Part shown: positions 23,717 to 38,700 of the stretch, in pieces | How positions within the stretch are numbered: the stretch's first letter is position 1 | Layout: every line of letters starts with the position of its first letter | Source of the DNA: Balanoglossus misakiensis | Taxonomy: Eukaryota > Hemichordata | NCBI GenBank assembly: GCA_040954595.2 | Contig: CM082577.2 | Location: 5,518,001 to 5,582,000, forward strand | Length of the DNA: 64,000 bases | Direction of reading: 5' to 3' | Position numbers and translations under genes: made by a program | The notes under the pieces: model-generated | Seen by the model: the letters and a program-made list of their open reading frames with translations, nothing else | Databases searched by the model: none | Told to the model about the DNA's origin: nothing

Positions 23717-26700
23717 CTGTTGAACGCAGTGGAACATGAACAGTTGGAGATTGGACGTTGGAGTATGATTTTTGTTACGTCATGTAGAAAACAGTGAGGC
23801 ATGTGGGGGAGGGAGGGGGGGGGGTTAAAATACAAACACCAACAATGCTTGCATTTTCTAAACACCAGTTGAATTTTTCAAATATAGATTTTCTGTACAC
23901 ATTCTGTAAACAGAGTAAAAAAACCTAGTACTTAAGGTGGCAAGAATTCCAACCAACCTGTCTGAAATCCACGGTGAAAGCACCAAGATAGGCAACGAGT
24001 CCCGACGACACCAGCACATCCCCGGTAATGTTGATGTACAGCTCTCCCAGCATTTTGGCGGCATCGCTCCAACGATCCTTCTCGCCTCCGAGCCCGTTGA
24101 TCAACTTCTCGGCTCGGACCAACTTCTGAGAGCACACCTCGATGTTCTCTTCCAGCTCTTTCTTCTTGGCCATCATGACTTCGAACTCTTGGTTCAGCGC
24201 GTCCAGCTTGTCGGTGACCTCCTTCAGCTGGGCTTGCTTGATTTTCAGTTTGCCCATCTGTTCGGCCAGTTCGGCTTGCGCCTCGGCTAGCTTGGCCTTC
24301 TTGGGCGCCACTACCTGTAGAATGTGATAGAGAGAGAGAAAAGACAATTCATAGGATTTGTTGGACCATTCATGAGTCTGCTGGACCACTCACATCTTTA
24401 AGGTGATTTTGGACTTACATGAAAGTGATTACCCAGGACCAAATCTGAGGTAAATCGAGAGTCCATACGGTCTTTATCAGGAAACAAATTAAAGTGTGAT
24501 TGGTTTTTTTTCAGCTGTATACGCCAGATCCATAACCTGATAGCTGTAATACATGATGATCACGGACGCCAAAACTACAACAGGGCAGGGGCGGAGATAC
24601 AGGTGCACCTTACCTTCGCAACTCTGTCGTACACGTCCATCGCTCGCACCCACTTGCACAAACCTTCGCAAGCGGTGGACACGTTTCTGATGACGGCTGG
24701 GTCAAATTCAGGGTTGGTCACGTACCTGTGGAAGACACAATCGAGAAGAGTTATCACATGATCATCACATGATAATCACATGCATACTCAACCACACAGA
24801 CAAGACTGCAAACCGAGTGGACCAGTCCGAACTTACTTGTCTCGAATCTTCTTGATGTAGGCCGGCGGGATATTGTCCTTGTCGTAGACTTTGAGACTTT
24901 CCAGAAACTTCATGTCACCGAGAACCTTCTGAGAGGGACCCCAGAAATCCTCCACCATCTTGCCGGAACCGGACGGATCCGGTTTGCGGTCCGGCTTGAT
25001 GCCCTTCATGATGCAGATGGCTTCCATGACCAGCTTGACACCGGAAGGTGGATTCTATGGAAACAACAAGGAAACAACTGTGTCAACACTCACAGTTTGC
25101 CGTATCTTCTTTTGGTTTTTCCAGATGGGAATCACTGGCAAGTGGACCGCCAAGCAGAACAGATCTATAGTTTTGATTTTAACTCAAATGGCATCAAATC
25201 TGGATGTCAGTAAATGCCTTTATTTCCTTTCTAGTGGAAGATTTATTCAGAAATACCGCCAGAAAGAAAATGTACTCCAGTGATTGACACATCAGGAAAG
25301 ACAGGTCCTGGATCCTTGACGAAGAAGCGTGCAGTTTCTCTGTTTCACACATGTGTACTGGTACATAGTCTTATCAATGATGCTGCATGCTCACATGAGA
25401 CCAGATAGGCTTTACAGCTGTCAAAATATTAGTAGAGCACGAGCAATATCTTACTTGGTATTCCAAACACCACTGCCCATGTTTTCACTAAGGGTGGGCA
25501 GCAGGGGTCGATACACTCACCTTCATACTTTTGACCATGGAGATATCACTCGGTTTGAGTGTATTCAGGGCCTGGATGGAGGCTTCCAACGCCGGCAGAG
25601 CTTCTGCTAAGTCACTCTCGCATTCATTCTTGATCCCCTCGGCCACTTTAGCTGCTTCGTTAGCGACAGCTTCATCAGCTGATACCACCTGTTGCAGACG
25701 ATATCAATTATCAATTTAACGTGGCAATCGTGGTGAAAATCTTGAATATCAGCATTTTGACTCTTAATTACATGTAGTCCCCACAGATATAGTCTGGAGG
25801 ACATATAAATAGGGTTCCATCTTATCTGGAGCCATATATACCCATGCCCAAACTGATATCATTCAAATTTGTCATGAGGAAAATGTACCATACAGAGCAC
25901 ATGTGCATGTTAATTGTGCTATGACATGATCCAACATGGCTGAAATCTGGTGGCCATTTTGTTTATCATGCTTGGGACTAGGGCGCAGACTGAAAGTTTG
26001 AATAAAAATACATCAAAAGAAAAAAATAACATTTTCACAATCCACATTGGAGTATTGGCTGTTCACTCAATCATCAGCTACCGCACTACAGAATGAAACG
26101 AAAAACAAAAACTTGTAAATTGAAGGAACTACTCGCCTCCTTCTTGGCCTCCACTTCCACGGTGTCCTGTTCGATCTTGATCATCAGTTTCTCCGTCTCC
26201 TCCGAAGTCTGGATGAGCTGCGGCTGCAGGTCTCGCAACTCCTGCTGCATGATGGAGACCTGGGAGGCGGCGAAGGCCAACTTCTCCAGACCGGTCAGGT
26301 AGCGGTTCCTCAAGGTGTCCACCTCCCGCCGCTTGATGCGAAGCAGCGTCTTGAAGGTCATGATCAACTCCAGGTAGGAGGTCGGGGTCACGTAGTTGTG
26401 TCGCCGCAGCATGGCGTAGTAGCTGCAACAGTTACGACAGAGACCGTGAAAATCACATGCGGGACCACACATCTTGTCAATGACATTTTTTCAAAATTTC
26501 TGCCCACACTCCACAGGATATTTTTGTCAATAGTCAATGTTTTTCAAAACACTTATAAAATCAAAGGCCAATACTAATAGGTTACAACATTACAATGCAC
26601 CTGTAGTGCACCGCTTTCAAGAATGACCGAAAGACTGATAAAAAAACAGGCTCACGCGACCACTGCACACTGGCCGTATGTTTTTAACACAAGGACTTAC

Positions 26701-29700
26701 TCTTCTGATAAATTCCTGACACTCTCATGGTAGTATTTGCACATCTGCACGCATTCAACGTGGAGCTCTTCGTCCAGGTCCAGCTCTTCCAAGAACTTGT
26801 TGGCAACCATCTCCAGGGCGTCCTCCGGCCACGCCTAGCAACACAATTTGACAGAATGAGGAGTTGGACACATGAACAGCCGATTAGGACCGAAGCGATC
26901 GATAATGGTGACACTCATTGGTTGATAAAACGTCCCCTAAGACAAAGTTAGAGATAATCAACCAATCACTATCCCCGACTCACCTGAAACCAATCGATGG
27001 TGCAGCAGTTGATGAGCGATGGAAACTGACGGAGTCTGTTTCGGAAAGCGTCGCCAATCGGCGAGAAGGCCAGCACCACGTGGAGATGTGCCCGTACACG
27101 CTCGATGAAGTAATTGTACATAGCAAGCGGTGTCCCTTCAATCTTCTTACCCTGTGTCAGAAAAAAAAAAAGAGTTCAGAAAATGTGTCAGATTGGAAAA
27201 AAATAGTTGTGAAATATGAGAGTCAAAGCTGCACAAACTTTAACATTATGACAAGTTTATCAGTAGGATTTTTACATATGTCTGCCATGTCAGCTTAGGC
27301 TGCAATTGATCTACAATTAAGTAACCAATCCAAACGAGGTAGGTTGGTATGTTTTGGGATTTGCACCTTTGAACCCAGCTCAGAAGAAAACTTCTGCATC
27401 ATGGCTGACCAGGGGGGGGTCATTATTAAGACCATGGTAACGAAAACTTCGTTCTCACCTCGTTCCTGGCTACAGTCTGCATTTTCTCAATGAGTTCCGC
27501 TTTTTCATCGGGAGGGAAGAGGTTGGGTACGTCCGCCGTGTTCAAGATCATGTTGACGTCTTCAACGAAAGATTCATCCTTGATCTGGTTGTCACTGAAC
27601 AGGAAAGTTGTCTGCTTCCCTTCACATCCAGCTTTCACCATCAGCTGTTGGAAGCAACAATCAAGTCAAAGATTTGAATAAGATGATCGACTAAAGCCAC
27701 GTTGAATTTAAGTCCGATATGACTTTGACAAAATGCTGCCCCAAGAGGGCGCTCTTGTTGGGCCAAACGTTTCATATAGAAAGCAATCCAAGAAAATTGA
27801 ATTTGGTGCTTATGCATGTCAGGTTAGAGGCTGCTGACATGAGAATGTCCTTCTCTTGATCACAAGACACAGTACGTCACATCAGGTCAAATTTTAAACT
27901 CAGTAAATCCCGTTCTGAGAATACTGTATACATTTCAAAACTTGGGACAAAACTTTGGTAGTGATTAAGATGACATCTGCAGTAGTTCTTTACCTTTCTA
28001 ATATCGTCTCTCCATTCAACGTTGGTGTAATTCTTTGTGATCTCGATCTGAAACAGTTCATAATCTGCCATGAAAGTGGCCAACTTGGTGGCACTCTGTC
28101 TGCCACTGCCACCAATACCTGAAAGTTAACCATATACAACACAGTGTCAATTCTGGGCACACACTTACACACACACCATTAAAGTTTGATCCATTTGTGC
28201 GTTTTAGTTGTTATTTTTTCTCTGGACAATTTATTTTACAACTACCCGGTAAAACAACACTTTCATCTGAAGGTGAAAAAAACAACAGCAAAGCTTACCA
28301 ATAAGAAGAGCATGTCCATTGTCCTGTTTCAACACACGGCTGATACGTGATATATGTTCAATGGCGAACTTGAACATGACGAGCGACATTGGTGCTTTGC
28401 TGATCATGTTGTACTCTTCCAGGTAGTGTTCCATGACCGTGGTCAACTCCTTGAGGTCGACGACCTCATCGTAGACCTTGGCGTCCGCCTCAGGGTTCAT
28501 GTAGTCACCAAAGAACAAACTCCTGCATTCAGCAAAATGGAAAAAAAATAAACAACAACGAAGAAACAGATTAATTGAAACCAAATCATGTTCTATAGGC
28601 CTAACTCTGGAACAAAATGTTGCCTGCAGACTACTGCAGTATTCTATAGAAAACAGGTGGGATTAGTCACGTTATAGCAGTGCAAATTAATACATGTACA
28701 CACGGGTGAGCATGTTCATAGAGATATGTGTATACTATTTCTATAGCCGTTTTTCACACATGGTTTTGTTTATACCATGGTGCTTTCGAATTCTGGGTTT
28801 CAACTATCGCGCTCAAAGATTCCCAATACATTTTTTTGCCGCACACGAAAGACAAGAACAAAGAAACAAACCTGATATTGTCGTCCACAACTTTTCCGCT
28901 TGGCGACAGATGGCTCAGCACTTTATCTATGCTGACTTTAAAATGAGACTGCGTCTGCTCTTTGATGATTTCAAAGAATGTAATTCTGTCGATGCAAAAT
29001 ACAAACAGAAAAAGTAAAACTTGGTTAAACATCGTTAAACTGTAAGCCGGAACAGCAACAGGTCTATGCAACACACCATTCTCTTAATAAATGAATGCAA
29101 TTTTTCGGCTAGTAGTGTTAGAATCCTAACCTGTCCTGTTCATCGATCAATCTGTCGTAAAACACACGATAGACTTCGTGAATCCATAGACGGATCAGCT
29201 TGTCGTTCTCTTGTAAATGTGTGTGCGGCATCAGAAGCACGCCTCGGACAACACGAGCAAAGTCACGCAAGTTGAAGACGTAATGCGACTTGGTGGGTGT
29301 GGGCAAGAAGCTGGCTACTGCACTCTTGTAGACAGCCATGGTGGCTTGTACAAGGATCTGGAATGAAAGTAAACCAGGTTCTAAAAATTAATAAACAGCT
29401 GGCATGAGAGTGTTATACCCTCTCATTTACACTCAAAACAGTAGAGTCTGCAGGACTGTTAACGTCAGTATGAGGAAAGTGCAAACAAAGCAGCAAAACA
29501 CCTGACAGATTTACATGATAGCTAAAAATATCAGACAAATACTGACCTTGCCATATCTGGCGAAAGAGGCATCAAATCCTTTGCCGAAATGCCAGTCCAC
29601 GATGGAACTGAAGATCTTTGTCATGGTTGTGTCGTCGAATGAATCAATGGTGATGATGTTTGTATGTCTCGTGAAACGACCTGTGATGTCATTTCTGCCA

Positions 29701-32700
29701 CCACCCGGTGGTCCCATCGCTGTCACTAGGATCTGAAAGAAACATGGATAAGATAAAAGTGTTAATGACTGCAATATAGTAGACAAATGGTGCTTATATA
29801 GTACTATAAATACTTCACCAAGGGTGAATTTGCCGCTGCATGTATCTCTATCAAAAATAAGAGATTATAAATACATGTAACATGAAAACTAGTGGTAAGA
29901 TTTTCAATTACAGATAGACCACCAAATCACTATTTACCAAATCAATGAGTTCCAGTCTGGACGTATCTTTCTTGTCGTACCAGTGTTTGTGATCGACATA
30001 CTGTCTCAGTAACTCAATGGGAGGCTGGGCGCCGTACTTCTCCTTGGCGGGCATGTTGAGATCATCAACAAATACCACGCACTTCTTTCCCATGGGTGGT
30101 CCGTAGATGCCCTTACGTCGCCTGTGGGTAAAATAAAATATAATCAGAGTGGAACACACCTGAGTATAAAACACAAGAACATGTCCAACCAAAAGCTTTC
30201 TTGAATCATCCTTGTTTAACATGCATACCAAATAAACATCGTCTAAACTGCAATGACATTTTGTGAATGACTTGAAATGCTACTACTGGGTGCCAAGTTT
30301 TGAATGTGCAAGTTGGTACTGTTTTCTCTTACCTGTCTAATTTGGACATAATGATGTCTTGAGTCTGGTTGGCCGATGTCCTGGCTGAAAAGTTGATCAT
30401 GTTTGGCAGGTATCTGCAATAATAAAATTTTTAAATGACAATGTAGAACAACATCGAAATGTCTTCAACACTTGTTCCTTTCGCCAGTATAATTCTAACA
30501 TATATTTTTCAGTGACTGTTTCAAGTCTAATTATCAGGATTGGGACGGGACTTCCAGGAAATTTTCATTCCCTTGACAAACTCATCGCACTTCAACCAGA
30601 GAGATTTCAAACTTGAAACCCGAGTACTTACAGATCCTTGGGAAGGCTGACCAGGTAAGCATTGGTGATAGCCGATTTGCCAGTACCAGTGGGACCGACA
30701 AACAGCAACGGCACTTCGTGATCCAAGTACGTCTTCAGGAAGAAGGTCTGTCTCGCTGTCTCGTTGGTTGGGATGATCAAATCGCTAACCTGAAATCAGA
30801 AGTCAAGCAAGGAGGGGTCAAGTACAGGTCAAAATGAAAAGGATGACGTATAACCTTTGACCTTTGATACACACGCTTTCTTCTGAGCACTGCAGGTACA
30901 CAGAAAACAAACTTATACAAGATGAGTTGTACTGTTTAGGTCAAAGGTCAAATGAGATAGTCACCTTGGATACGTTACACTATGGGATATAATGATGAGG
31001 GACATTCTGTGTAAAATGTGATTGATGTAACTATGGAAACGTCCACCTTAACCCACATGACCATAGTAACAATTCCCCAGTTGGACAAGAAGATGAAGAT
31101 CGGTGGTAGAAATCGATGAAAGGTAAACTACACCATTTATTCAAAAAAAAGTCATGCAATTACGTATATCTTGGTTAGTAATGGTGTTACGGGAAATCAA
31201 CACTTTTGGATGACAATTAATTAACAGCCAGGCAGATTTTGCCGCTCTCATACATTGTGCACATCTTAAACTACTTGACGATCTTTGTACTACCTATCCC
31301 AAAATGCACCATAGAGGAGTCAATGTTGGCAATGTTGTACTACATTTCCCGAGTTCAATATTCTGTCGGAAAAGCTGATCTCTATACACAGCAATCAACT
31401 GTAATGTATATGCCAAAAAAGTCTGAACAGCAAAGAACGTTATACCAATCAAGTCTTCCTGGATGGTGCATTCTGGGATCAGAATATAAGAACATGTACG
31501 AGAGTCGCAAACTCTGCTATTGGACAATTTATTTTCAAAGATGGCAGCAAATTCCCACACATTTTGTAGATTTTTTGCTTCTGCTTTGCATGCATTCATC
31601 TCTGAACACAAGTATTTTCTAAAATATAAATTTTGAAAAAATCCAAAGAAAATGTTAATGAAATGTAATATAAAATATGCAGATATGCCATCAGTGTAAA
31701 CTGCAATCTTTCATCCAAAAGAGATGATACCTTTTTTTGAAAGCAATAAACTACATAGGATAATGGAATGTAGATTTATTGTCTAATGAATGTGGAAGAA
31801 CCGGGAAAATGTGAGGTCTCTCTATCGGGTGTTTTTGATTATAATACGGAGCAGCATTATTTCTACTAACAGAAACCTCTTGTTGAAAAGTTTGAGGCTT
31901 TCCAGCTTGTGGCAGACCACTGTACGGCAAACCGACAGGGAAGTTGTTCTGTTTATGGAATCAGAACCAATTCAGTCTGGTTAATGGCGAGTTGAAATCA
32001 AAAAGAGAGAGAGAGAGAGGAGCAAAAAAACAACAAGGGAAAAAAGAAAATATGCAAAACAAAACACACACATTGATGAAAATCAGACATGAAATTAATT
32101 TAGTGTTAGTGAGCATGTGCATATGACTTGATCTGGTGCAACATGGCCTTTTCATGCATTGTGTTGAACGTGCCGTGTTGTGATACCACAGATGATTAAG
32201 GGGTTATCGTTATCGTTGTTAGTAATTGAAGAGGAGGTTAGGGGGTCTTACAGGACGAAGGTGTTTAATGTGGGCTGGGTCTCTGCACATGCTATTACTG
32301 TACTACTCTCTATGTCAACTATTATTGCCGTCTGCATCTGCTAACATCGCCCTCTATATAAGGTATGCTGTTATTACAGGCTCGTTATTATTACCCTCTA
32401 TGTCTGATAAAGCGAGGCTGCTCTAAATGACGCTTTTAAGTGTTCGGAATACTTTGAATGAGAGCAGGCTTTCGCATGGTGGCCATTTGATTGGTCAATG
32501 ACATGGCTGATTATAGCGAATGAGTGCAGCAAATGAAAGGCTAATTAGCACCAGCAAACATGGGGCAAATGAATGGATAGCTAGCTATTTAGCAGCAAGT
32601 GTAGCTAAACCATGTGGCTTTGATGCATGTTAATGCAGGTTGTATAAATGTGAACATACAACTTTGATGTCAATGTAAGAATACATTTATCTGGAACAAA

Positions 32701-35700
32701 ACTATAATTCAAAATAGCATTGTTTGAATGATACAGTCTAGCTGCTTTATAACTTCAAAGCTCAATGATCAAGTAGTGATTTTCTTTGATAATAAAATAA
32801 AGAAAACAAAGTCAGGCACTGCATATGGTAAAATTTAAAGAAGCTCACAAATTGGCACCATTTCAACTCTTCATCACAACATGGTGAGGAAAAAAGTTTT
32901 CTAATTTTGAAAATACCAAATAAAATATATATTCAATATAAAATTAACTTTGGGCATCGATGAATCATATAGACTAATGCTACACTAACTGAAGCTGAGC
33001 TTGAAATGGGTTTTGCATTCACATCAAGTCAGTGCACTGGACTTACCTTTGCAGTGGCTGGGATTTCATGTTTGCCCACACCTCTCTCGATGTAATCAAT
33101 CCAGTCACTCCACTGACCGCTGGCATGTTTGTAGAAGTAGAAATCATAGATGGTGCCTCGCTCTGGGAATGAGTTACTCTGCAATATAGTGTTAATATGT
33201 CGACTGTGAGCAAGTTATGGGATTATAAAATATCTGTTGTAAAGAGAGATCAAATATTGATTTCTCAACCGCGATTATACTTTTGAAGGATTCTGACTCA
33301 CCTTGGAAATTTTGATACTTTTTGGTTTGGGATGCTCTTGCAGCGTTCCACTGATCAGGGTCCTGAAGAAGTGATCGAACTTGACGCGACTGTTGCCATC
33401 AAGGGTGCCCCCAATAGTCCAAACCAGGGAGAACAGGAAGAGACCCTGCAGCCACAAGGTCACCTGGGAACGGAAACCACATATGAATGGTAAGAACGGT
33501 GACACCTGTCATGACGGACACCTCCCTAATCAGGGCACCTCTCTATTAAGGACATATTTCCTGTTCCTGAAGGTGTCCTTAATAGGCAGGTTTCACTGAA
33601 CATGTTATTGGCACAACATCCCGAAGGTGGTGGTGTGTGACACCTGCACAACCCCCTTCAGAATGAAATCTCCCAAATCACTTATGTTTCATCAACTATG
33701 TCATTCCACTGACAACTAGGTGTAGGTGTGAAGGTGAACACTATACCAAAGTATTATTTACAGACAAGTCACATCAAAAAAATAAAAAATCATGGGTGAC
33801 AACTCAGAAACACTCCTCAAACTCTGTGTACAACTCCAACTTCTAATCCAAGAAACTATACGCTAGAAGAGACAACACTTGTTATTGAACTGTGTGGAGA
33901 TTGTGTGCATACGGAAAAGTACAGCACTATTTCAATATCATCTGACCAGACTGGTGTAAAAGTGTTGGTGTTAGTATCTAGTGAAAATCACTCCACATCA
34001 AGGTAACACTGCTCTTTACGTACCGTCTACAGGTTTCATGCATGGGTCAATGGCAAATGTAGAAATTGAAAAAAAATTGGATGAAATGTAATATATTTAA
34101 AGGTTACCAGAGAACAACCATCATCTGACATGATTATATGCTTGATTTTAATACTATGTTGAAAAATACGTCATAAACATTTGAAATTTATAGGAAACAA
34201 TTGTCCTGAGATCACATTTTTCTGTGTTTGATATAAAACAAATTCTGAAGAATCCCTGCCCAAGATCTGCCGTACCTGTTGATTAGTTAGAGCTCCCTCC
34301 TGGCCTTCTTTGCCACTGGCTTTGATTTCGTCCATCAGGCACGTGTAGAGATTCATGAGAGACTTCGCGAGATGCAGCTCAGATGTGTTGATGAAAGTTT
34401 TGCACTCGTGTCGGATGAAGTCTGGCAGAAGCAAAAATGCAGGTAGATGAGTTTGAAATATCAGCAGTAGCATTCAGAATGCAGCGATCTCGACCAGGGT
34501 TCTGCCCGGCTTGACTTGAGTGCAGGCAACTCATTAATATTCATTCTCATTAACATTCATGTCTGTTGCAAGTCATACCAGTTCATCGATGTATCAAAAT
34601 GAGACAAAATGAGACAATAGACTCGATTGAGTACACAATACTGCTAGCTTCTTTCATATGAGTGCTGACGACACCTTCTGCAGCCTATAAAATGCTTATC
34701 TGCGAAAACGCGAGCGACCCTGAGACTGTACTCACCGAAACACGGCTGCACCAACCACTCAAACAGGTCGTTGATGAGCTCTCGTTGCTCTTTGTTGAGA
34801 TTTGGCGGCAATTCATCCATGTAAGATTCCTTGAGCGGCTTCCAGCCCAACTGATGCGGCTCCATGTAAATCATACCGCAGCGGCTGACGGTGGCTGGCG
34901 ACGCCTGCTCCAAGTCGGCCGGCTCAAACATCAGGTTCATTTTATTATTCATTTGGATGATCTCTCCACTCATCAAACACAGCTAGTAAGACAGAAAAGG
35001 AAATTTAAAAAAATACTGTTTCTGGTTTGATAAAATAGGTAAAAATCCATAGAATAAGTATCGTTTGACTGGATTTTACTTTCTCTGATTTGTGAAAGGA
35101 TTTATTGTGACAGAAAGATCAAAGATGCTGACTTTTAGAAAGTAAGCAAGCCGCCCCAAATCAAAAATGACTTGCATGAAGCAACCCAGAGACCAGAAAT
35201 GACAGTTTGTCGATCGTACCTTCTTGTTGTCATCTAAGGCAGTGTTCATGTTCTCAATCCAGACCGCATCAACCGGTCCATCAAACACGATCCACTTTCG
35301 GTCATCGTTCGTCGAAGAAGCCTGCTCACGGAATGTATTGGCAAGAACACCTAGGGAAGAAAAAAGTAAAAAAAAAATATTGCTACAAACTGCCAACATC
35401 TTCTCATTATGCTCTGATATCTGGCATGCATTAGATTTGGCCAAAATGCATGAAAACAACAGGTTTGAATGTTTGACAGGGCAATTAATACACGTACCGT
35501 CTGACCATTCATGGGATACCGGATCAAAGCTTCCGTACAGCTGTCCCATGGTGATCGATTTGGGATTGATGATTTTGTAGACCACTTGATATTCTCCCAT
35601 CAGTCCGGCAGCGTGAAGATCTGCTAGGGAATTGGCCAGCACCTGCCAGTTGCTGGTTTTGCCTCCGAGAGGGTCTCCCACGATCATGAAACCGTGGCGC

Positions 35701-38700
35701 ACCAACATCATTTCATACACCTGTTGAAGAAACGATTCAAAGGACAAAAACAAACAAAACTCAGTATCAAAGACCAATGTATCATTCAACAACATCAACT
35801 GTTCTTATGCACGACTACCAGAATTGAGTAACCTTACATGTGTCCATGCTTTGTGAAATGACATTCAATATTAATATGGAATGATTTTTTACCTGAATAA
35901 TCTTTTCAATGAACCAAGGTGTTGGTTGCAGATTCTTCTTCTTGGCATTGTCTGTGAGAGCCTCAATGAAGACTTCGTAGTCTGGGACGGGTAGGACAAC
36001 TCCGGGAAACAGATCACTGATGATACCTTCAAAGAGGGGCACATCCTGAGGAAAGAGGGATGACATTGATTTGAAGTGGCACTCTCAATATTGAAAAATA
36101 TAATGTTAACAGCACCGTTTTCAATACCACAATACTTGTGTACTTTTGCAATGGGTGGTGCTTAATAAACGGGTATGGCACCCCATACAAATGAGATGAG
36201 AATTTCACTGCAGCGCATCGATTTTGCACTTCCCGCCTACCTGTGATAAGAATTTGGGCAGATTGACATCCTTGATGGCTCTGAGGACCAGCACTGCTTC
36301 GTTCTCTTCCGGGAACTGCAACTTGAGATTTCCGGCGGCGGTGAGCACAGACTTGACGGCCCTCATGCCGTAGTCGTAATGATGTTGAGACGACAGCTGC
36401 TCCGAGCACAGGCGGTACACGGCCACGATCTTTCCCGACAAACTTCTGGCGTCCACGAAACCCATGGAATAGAGGGAGATTTCTCCGATCAGCCCATAGT
36501 CGGGCACCATCATGGCGACTGTACGGAACAATACCTACAGCCAGGAAGAGAATCATATGATTTACTACAGTCATGCATTTTCCCGCCACTTGTTGTAAGA
36601 ATTTTTGAAACGTGGTATACTGGAATTATTTTTATAGCTGTACATGACCTCTGCACTTTGACACATGTGTTTCATTTGCACGTAAACCAAATCTGCCTCA
36701 ATATTCATAATGTTTAACTCCATCAATAATAGACATTATGCCTTGGCTCAAGGCTGCAGTGAAATAAAGGCTAACATATCCATAGCCAACTCTGCAATGG
36801 CATGGTACTAAAGACCAATGGACGAACCTTCAAATTGTCAGGCAGCTCCGATCTCCCGGCATAACCCGGATTCATGGTGATGAAGATGGTGCAGGTGGGG
36901 TCAAGGGTCAACTCCGTGCCCTCAAACATGAAGCGCTTCAAGTTCATGGCGATGGCGCGCTGAATGCTGTGAATCTGCTGCGCCACCACGGACAACACCT
37001 CCAGTTCAATTCTGTTGAATTCGTCGAAGCAGGCCCAGGCACCGGCTTGGGCCAGACCTTTGAAGAACTTGCCCATGGCCTTGAAATCCAAACCGTCAGA
37101 GCAGTTGAATACAACGCACTGAAACAAAGAATAAAATTCCATAAAATTCTTTATATATTTCTTAAATATTTGCAAGGTATGTATCTTTTCATATTGTTTT
37201 TAAAAGTGAAAATTAACAAGATATTTCAAGTGTATCACTTTCTAAATTTCCGAACACTGACATATTTTCTAATTTCTGCCCCTATAAAGCCTATTAAAAC
37301 ACAACAAAAAGACTAAGTGTAGAAGTTGGAAAGATTTCACCCATTTCAGCCCAATTTCTGGTGAATTACCCCATTGGAGAATATTCCACCCCACTAGATG
37401 GGAGGGGAGGGGGTGGGCGACAGGTTGGGAGGTTTTTTTCTCCCATCATCATCATCTCAGCATCTCACCTGTTTGGCCACGGCTTTGGCTAAATCCTTGG
37501 ATGTCTCCGTCTTCCCAGTTCCGGCCGGTCCCTCCGGAGCGCCGCCCAGATTCAACTTGAGGGCGCCCATCAATGTTCTGTAACATCTGTCAGTGAGCGG
37601 CGTGATGACCAAACGGCCGCTGTTGCCGAGGTATTCGTACCCGTAGGTCATCTCCGTGGTGATCATGCGAACGATGGAGTCGGTTCCTTCCCAGTAGTAA
37701 CGCAGCTGACTGATCCACTGGAAGTCGGCCAAGGAAGACACTTTGTCTTCCGCCAGTTGGGAAACCACATCACGGGCTGAGAAACGAAAAATTGACATAT
37801 ATGTTGATCGCGATAACAAATGCACATGATAAATATGTGTTCGGGCAATGTTTGGTGTAGACAGGTTTCCAGGGTTCGATTCTGACAGGTTTTATAATGT
37901 ACAAGCTGTATCATTCGTTCCCAAGTTCTCACTTGTCAAGGTCAAGGGTCAAAGTTCAACTCACCGTGGACGTCTATGACGATGAGAGCCCCCAGTGTGA
38001 CACGAGCGCCACTGTTCAGTTTACCACGTACTTTGGCAACAATGTCGTTGATGTCAGCATTACTGGTGGCTAGATAATCCTGGGGTGAAAAATCACAATT
38101 TGTTTTTGAAAAAAAAATCACACATACATATACACACACACTTTTGGGGGGGGGGAAACTTCCTCCATAAAAAATGAAAGTAAGACAAGCTTTACGATAC
38201 AGTTGATTCAATTATCTACCATCTAAACATTCTTAGAAAGCGTATGAAGACTACATGTATTTCATAATCAAAGTTTCTACACAATGTTATTATTTTCTGA
38301 AATTTTATGGTTGACATATTCTAGTATTTCAAGGGTGCACACTGTACATATCTGCCTGTTCATTGTATAATTCAAGCAATGTGCCCGGTCTTTCTGCAAA
38401 AGTCACCAAATTGCCAGAAAACATACAACAAAAAGTATAGGGGCCGTTTCATCCACCGATAACTTACAAGCAGCGTGCTGTTCTGAATGGCCTCAGCCAC
38501 GGCTGTTGTCCAGAAGGTGCTGCTCACGTTAAGTACCACCTGTCCCGGCCACTCCAAAACCCACTTGGTGCGTTCCGTCTGAGGGTAACTTTCAATGGAA
38601 TCCTTGATGCTCCGCCTCAGACTGCTCTTCATGATGTCCTCCACCTGCACCAACCATTTCTCAACCATACCCTGCAAAGGTCAAACGGAAAAGTACATAT

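Noticed and set aside
31239-31622. 127-codon plus-strand open frame
   Set aside because: Intronic, composition like its AT-rich surroundings, overlapped by an equally long antisense frame; noise.
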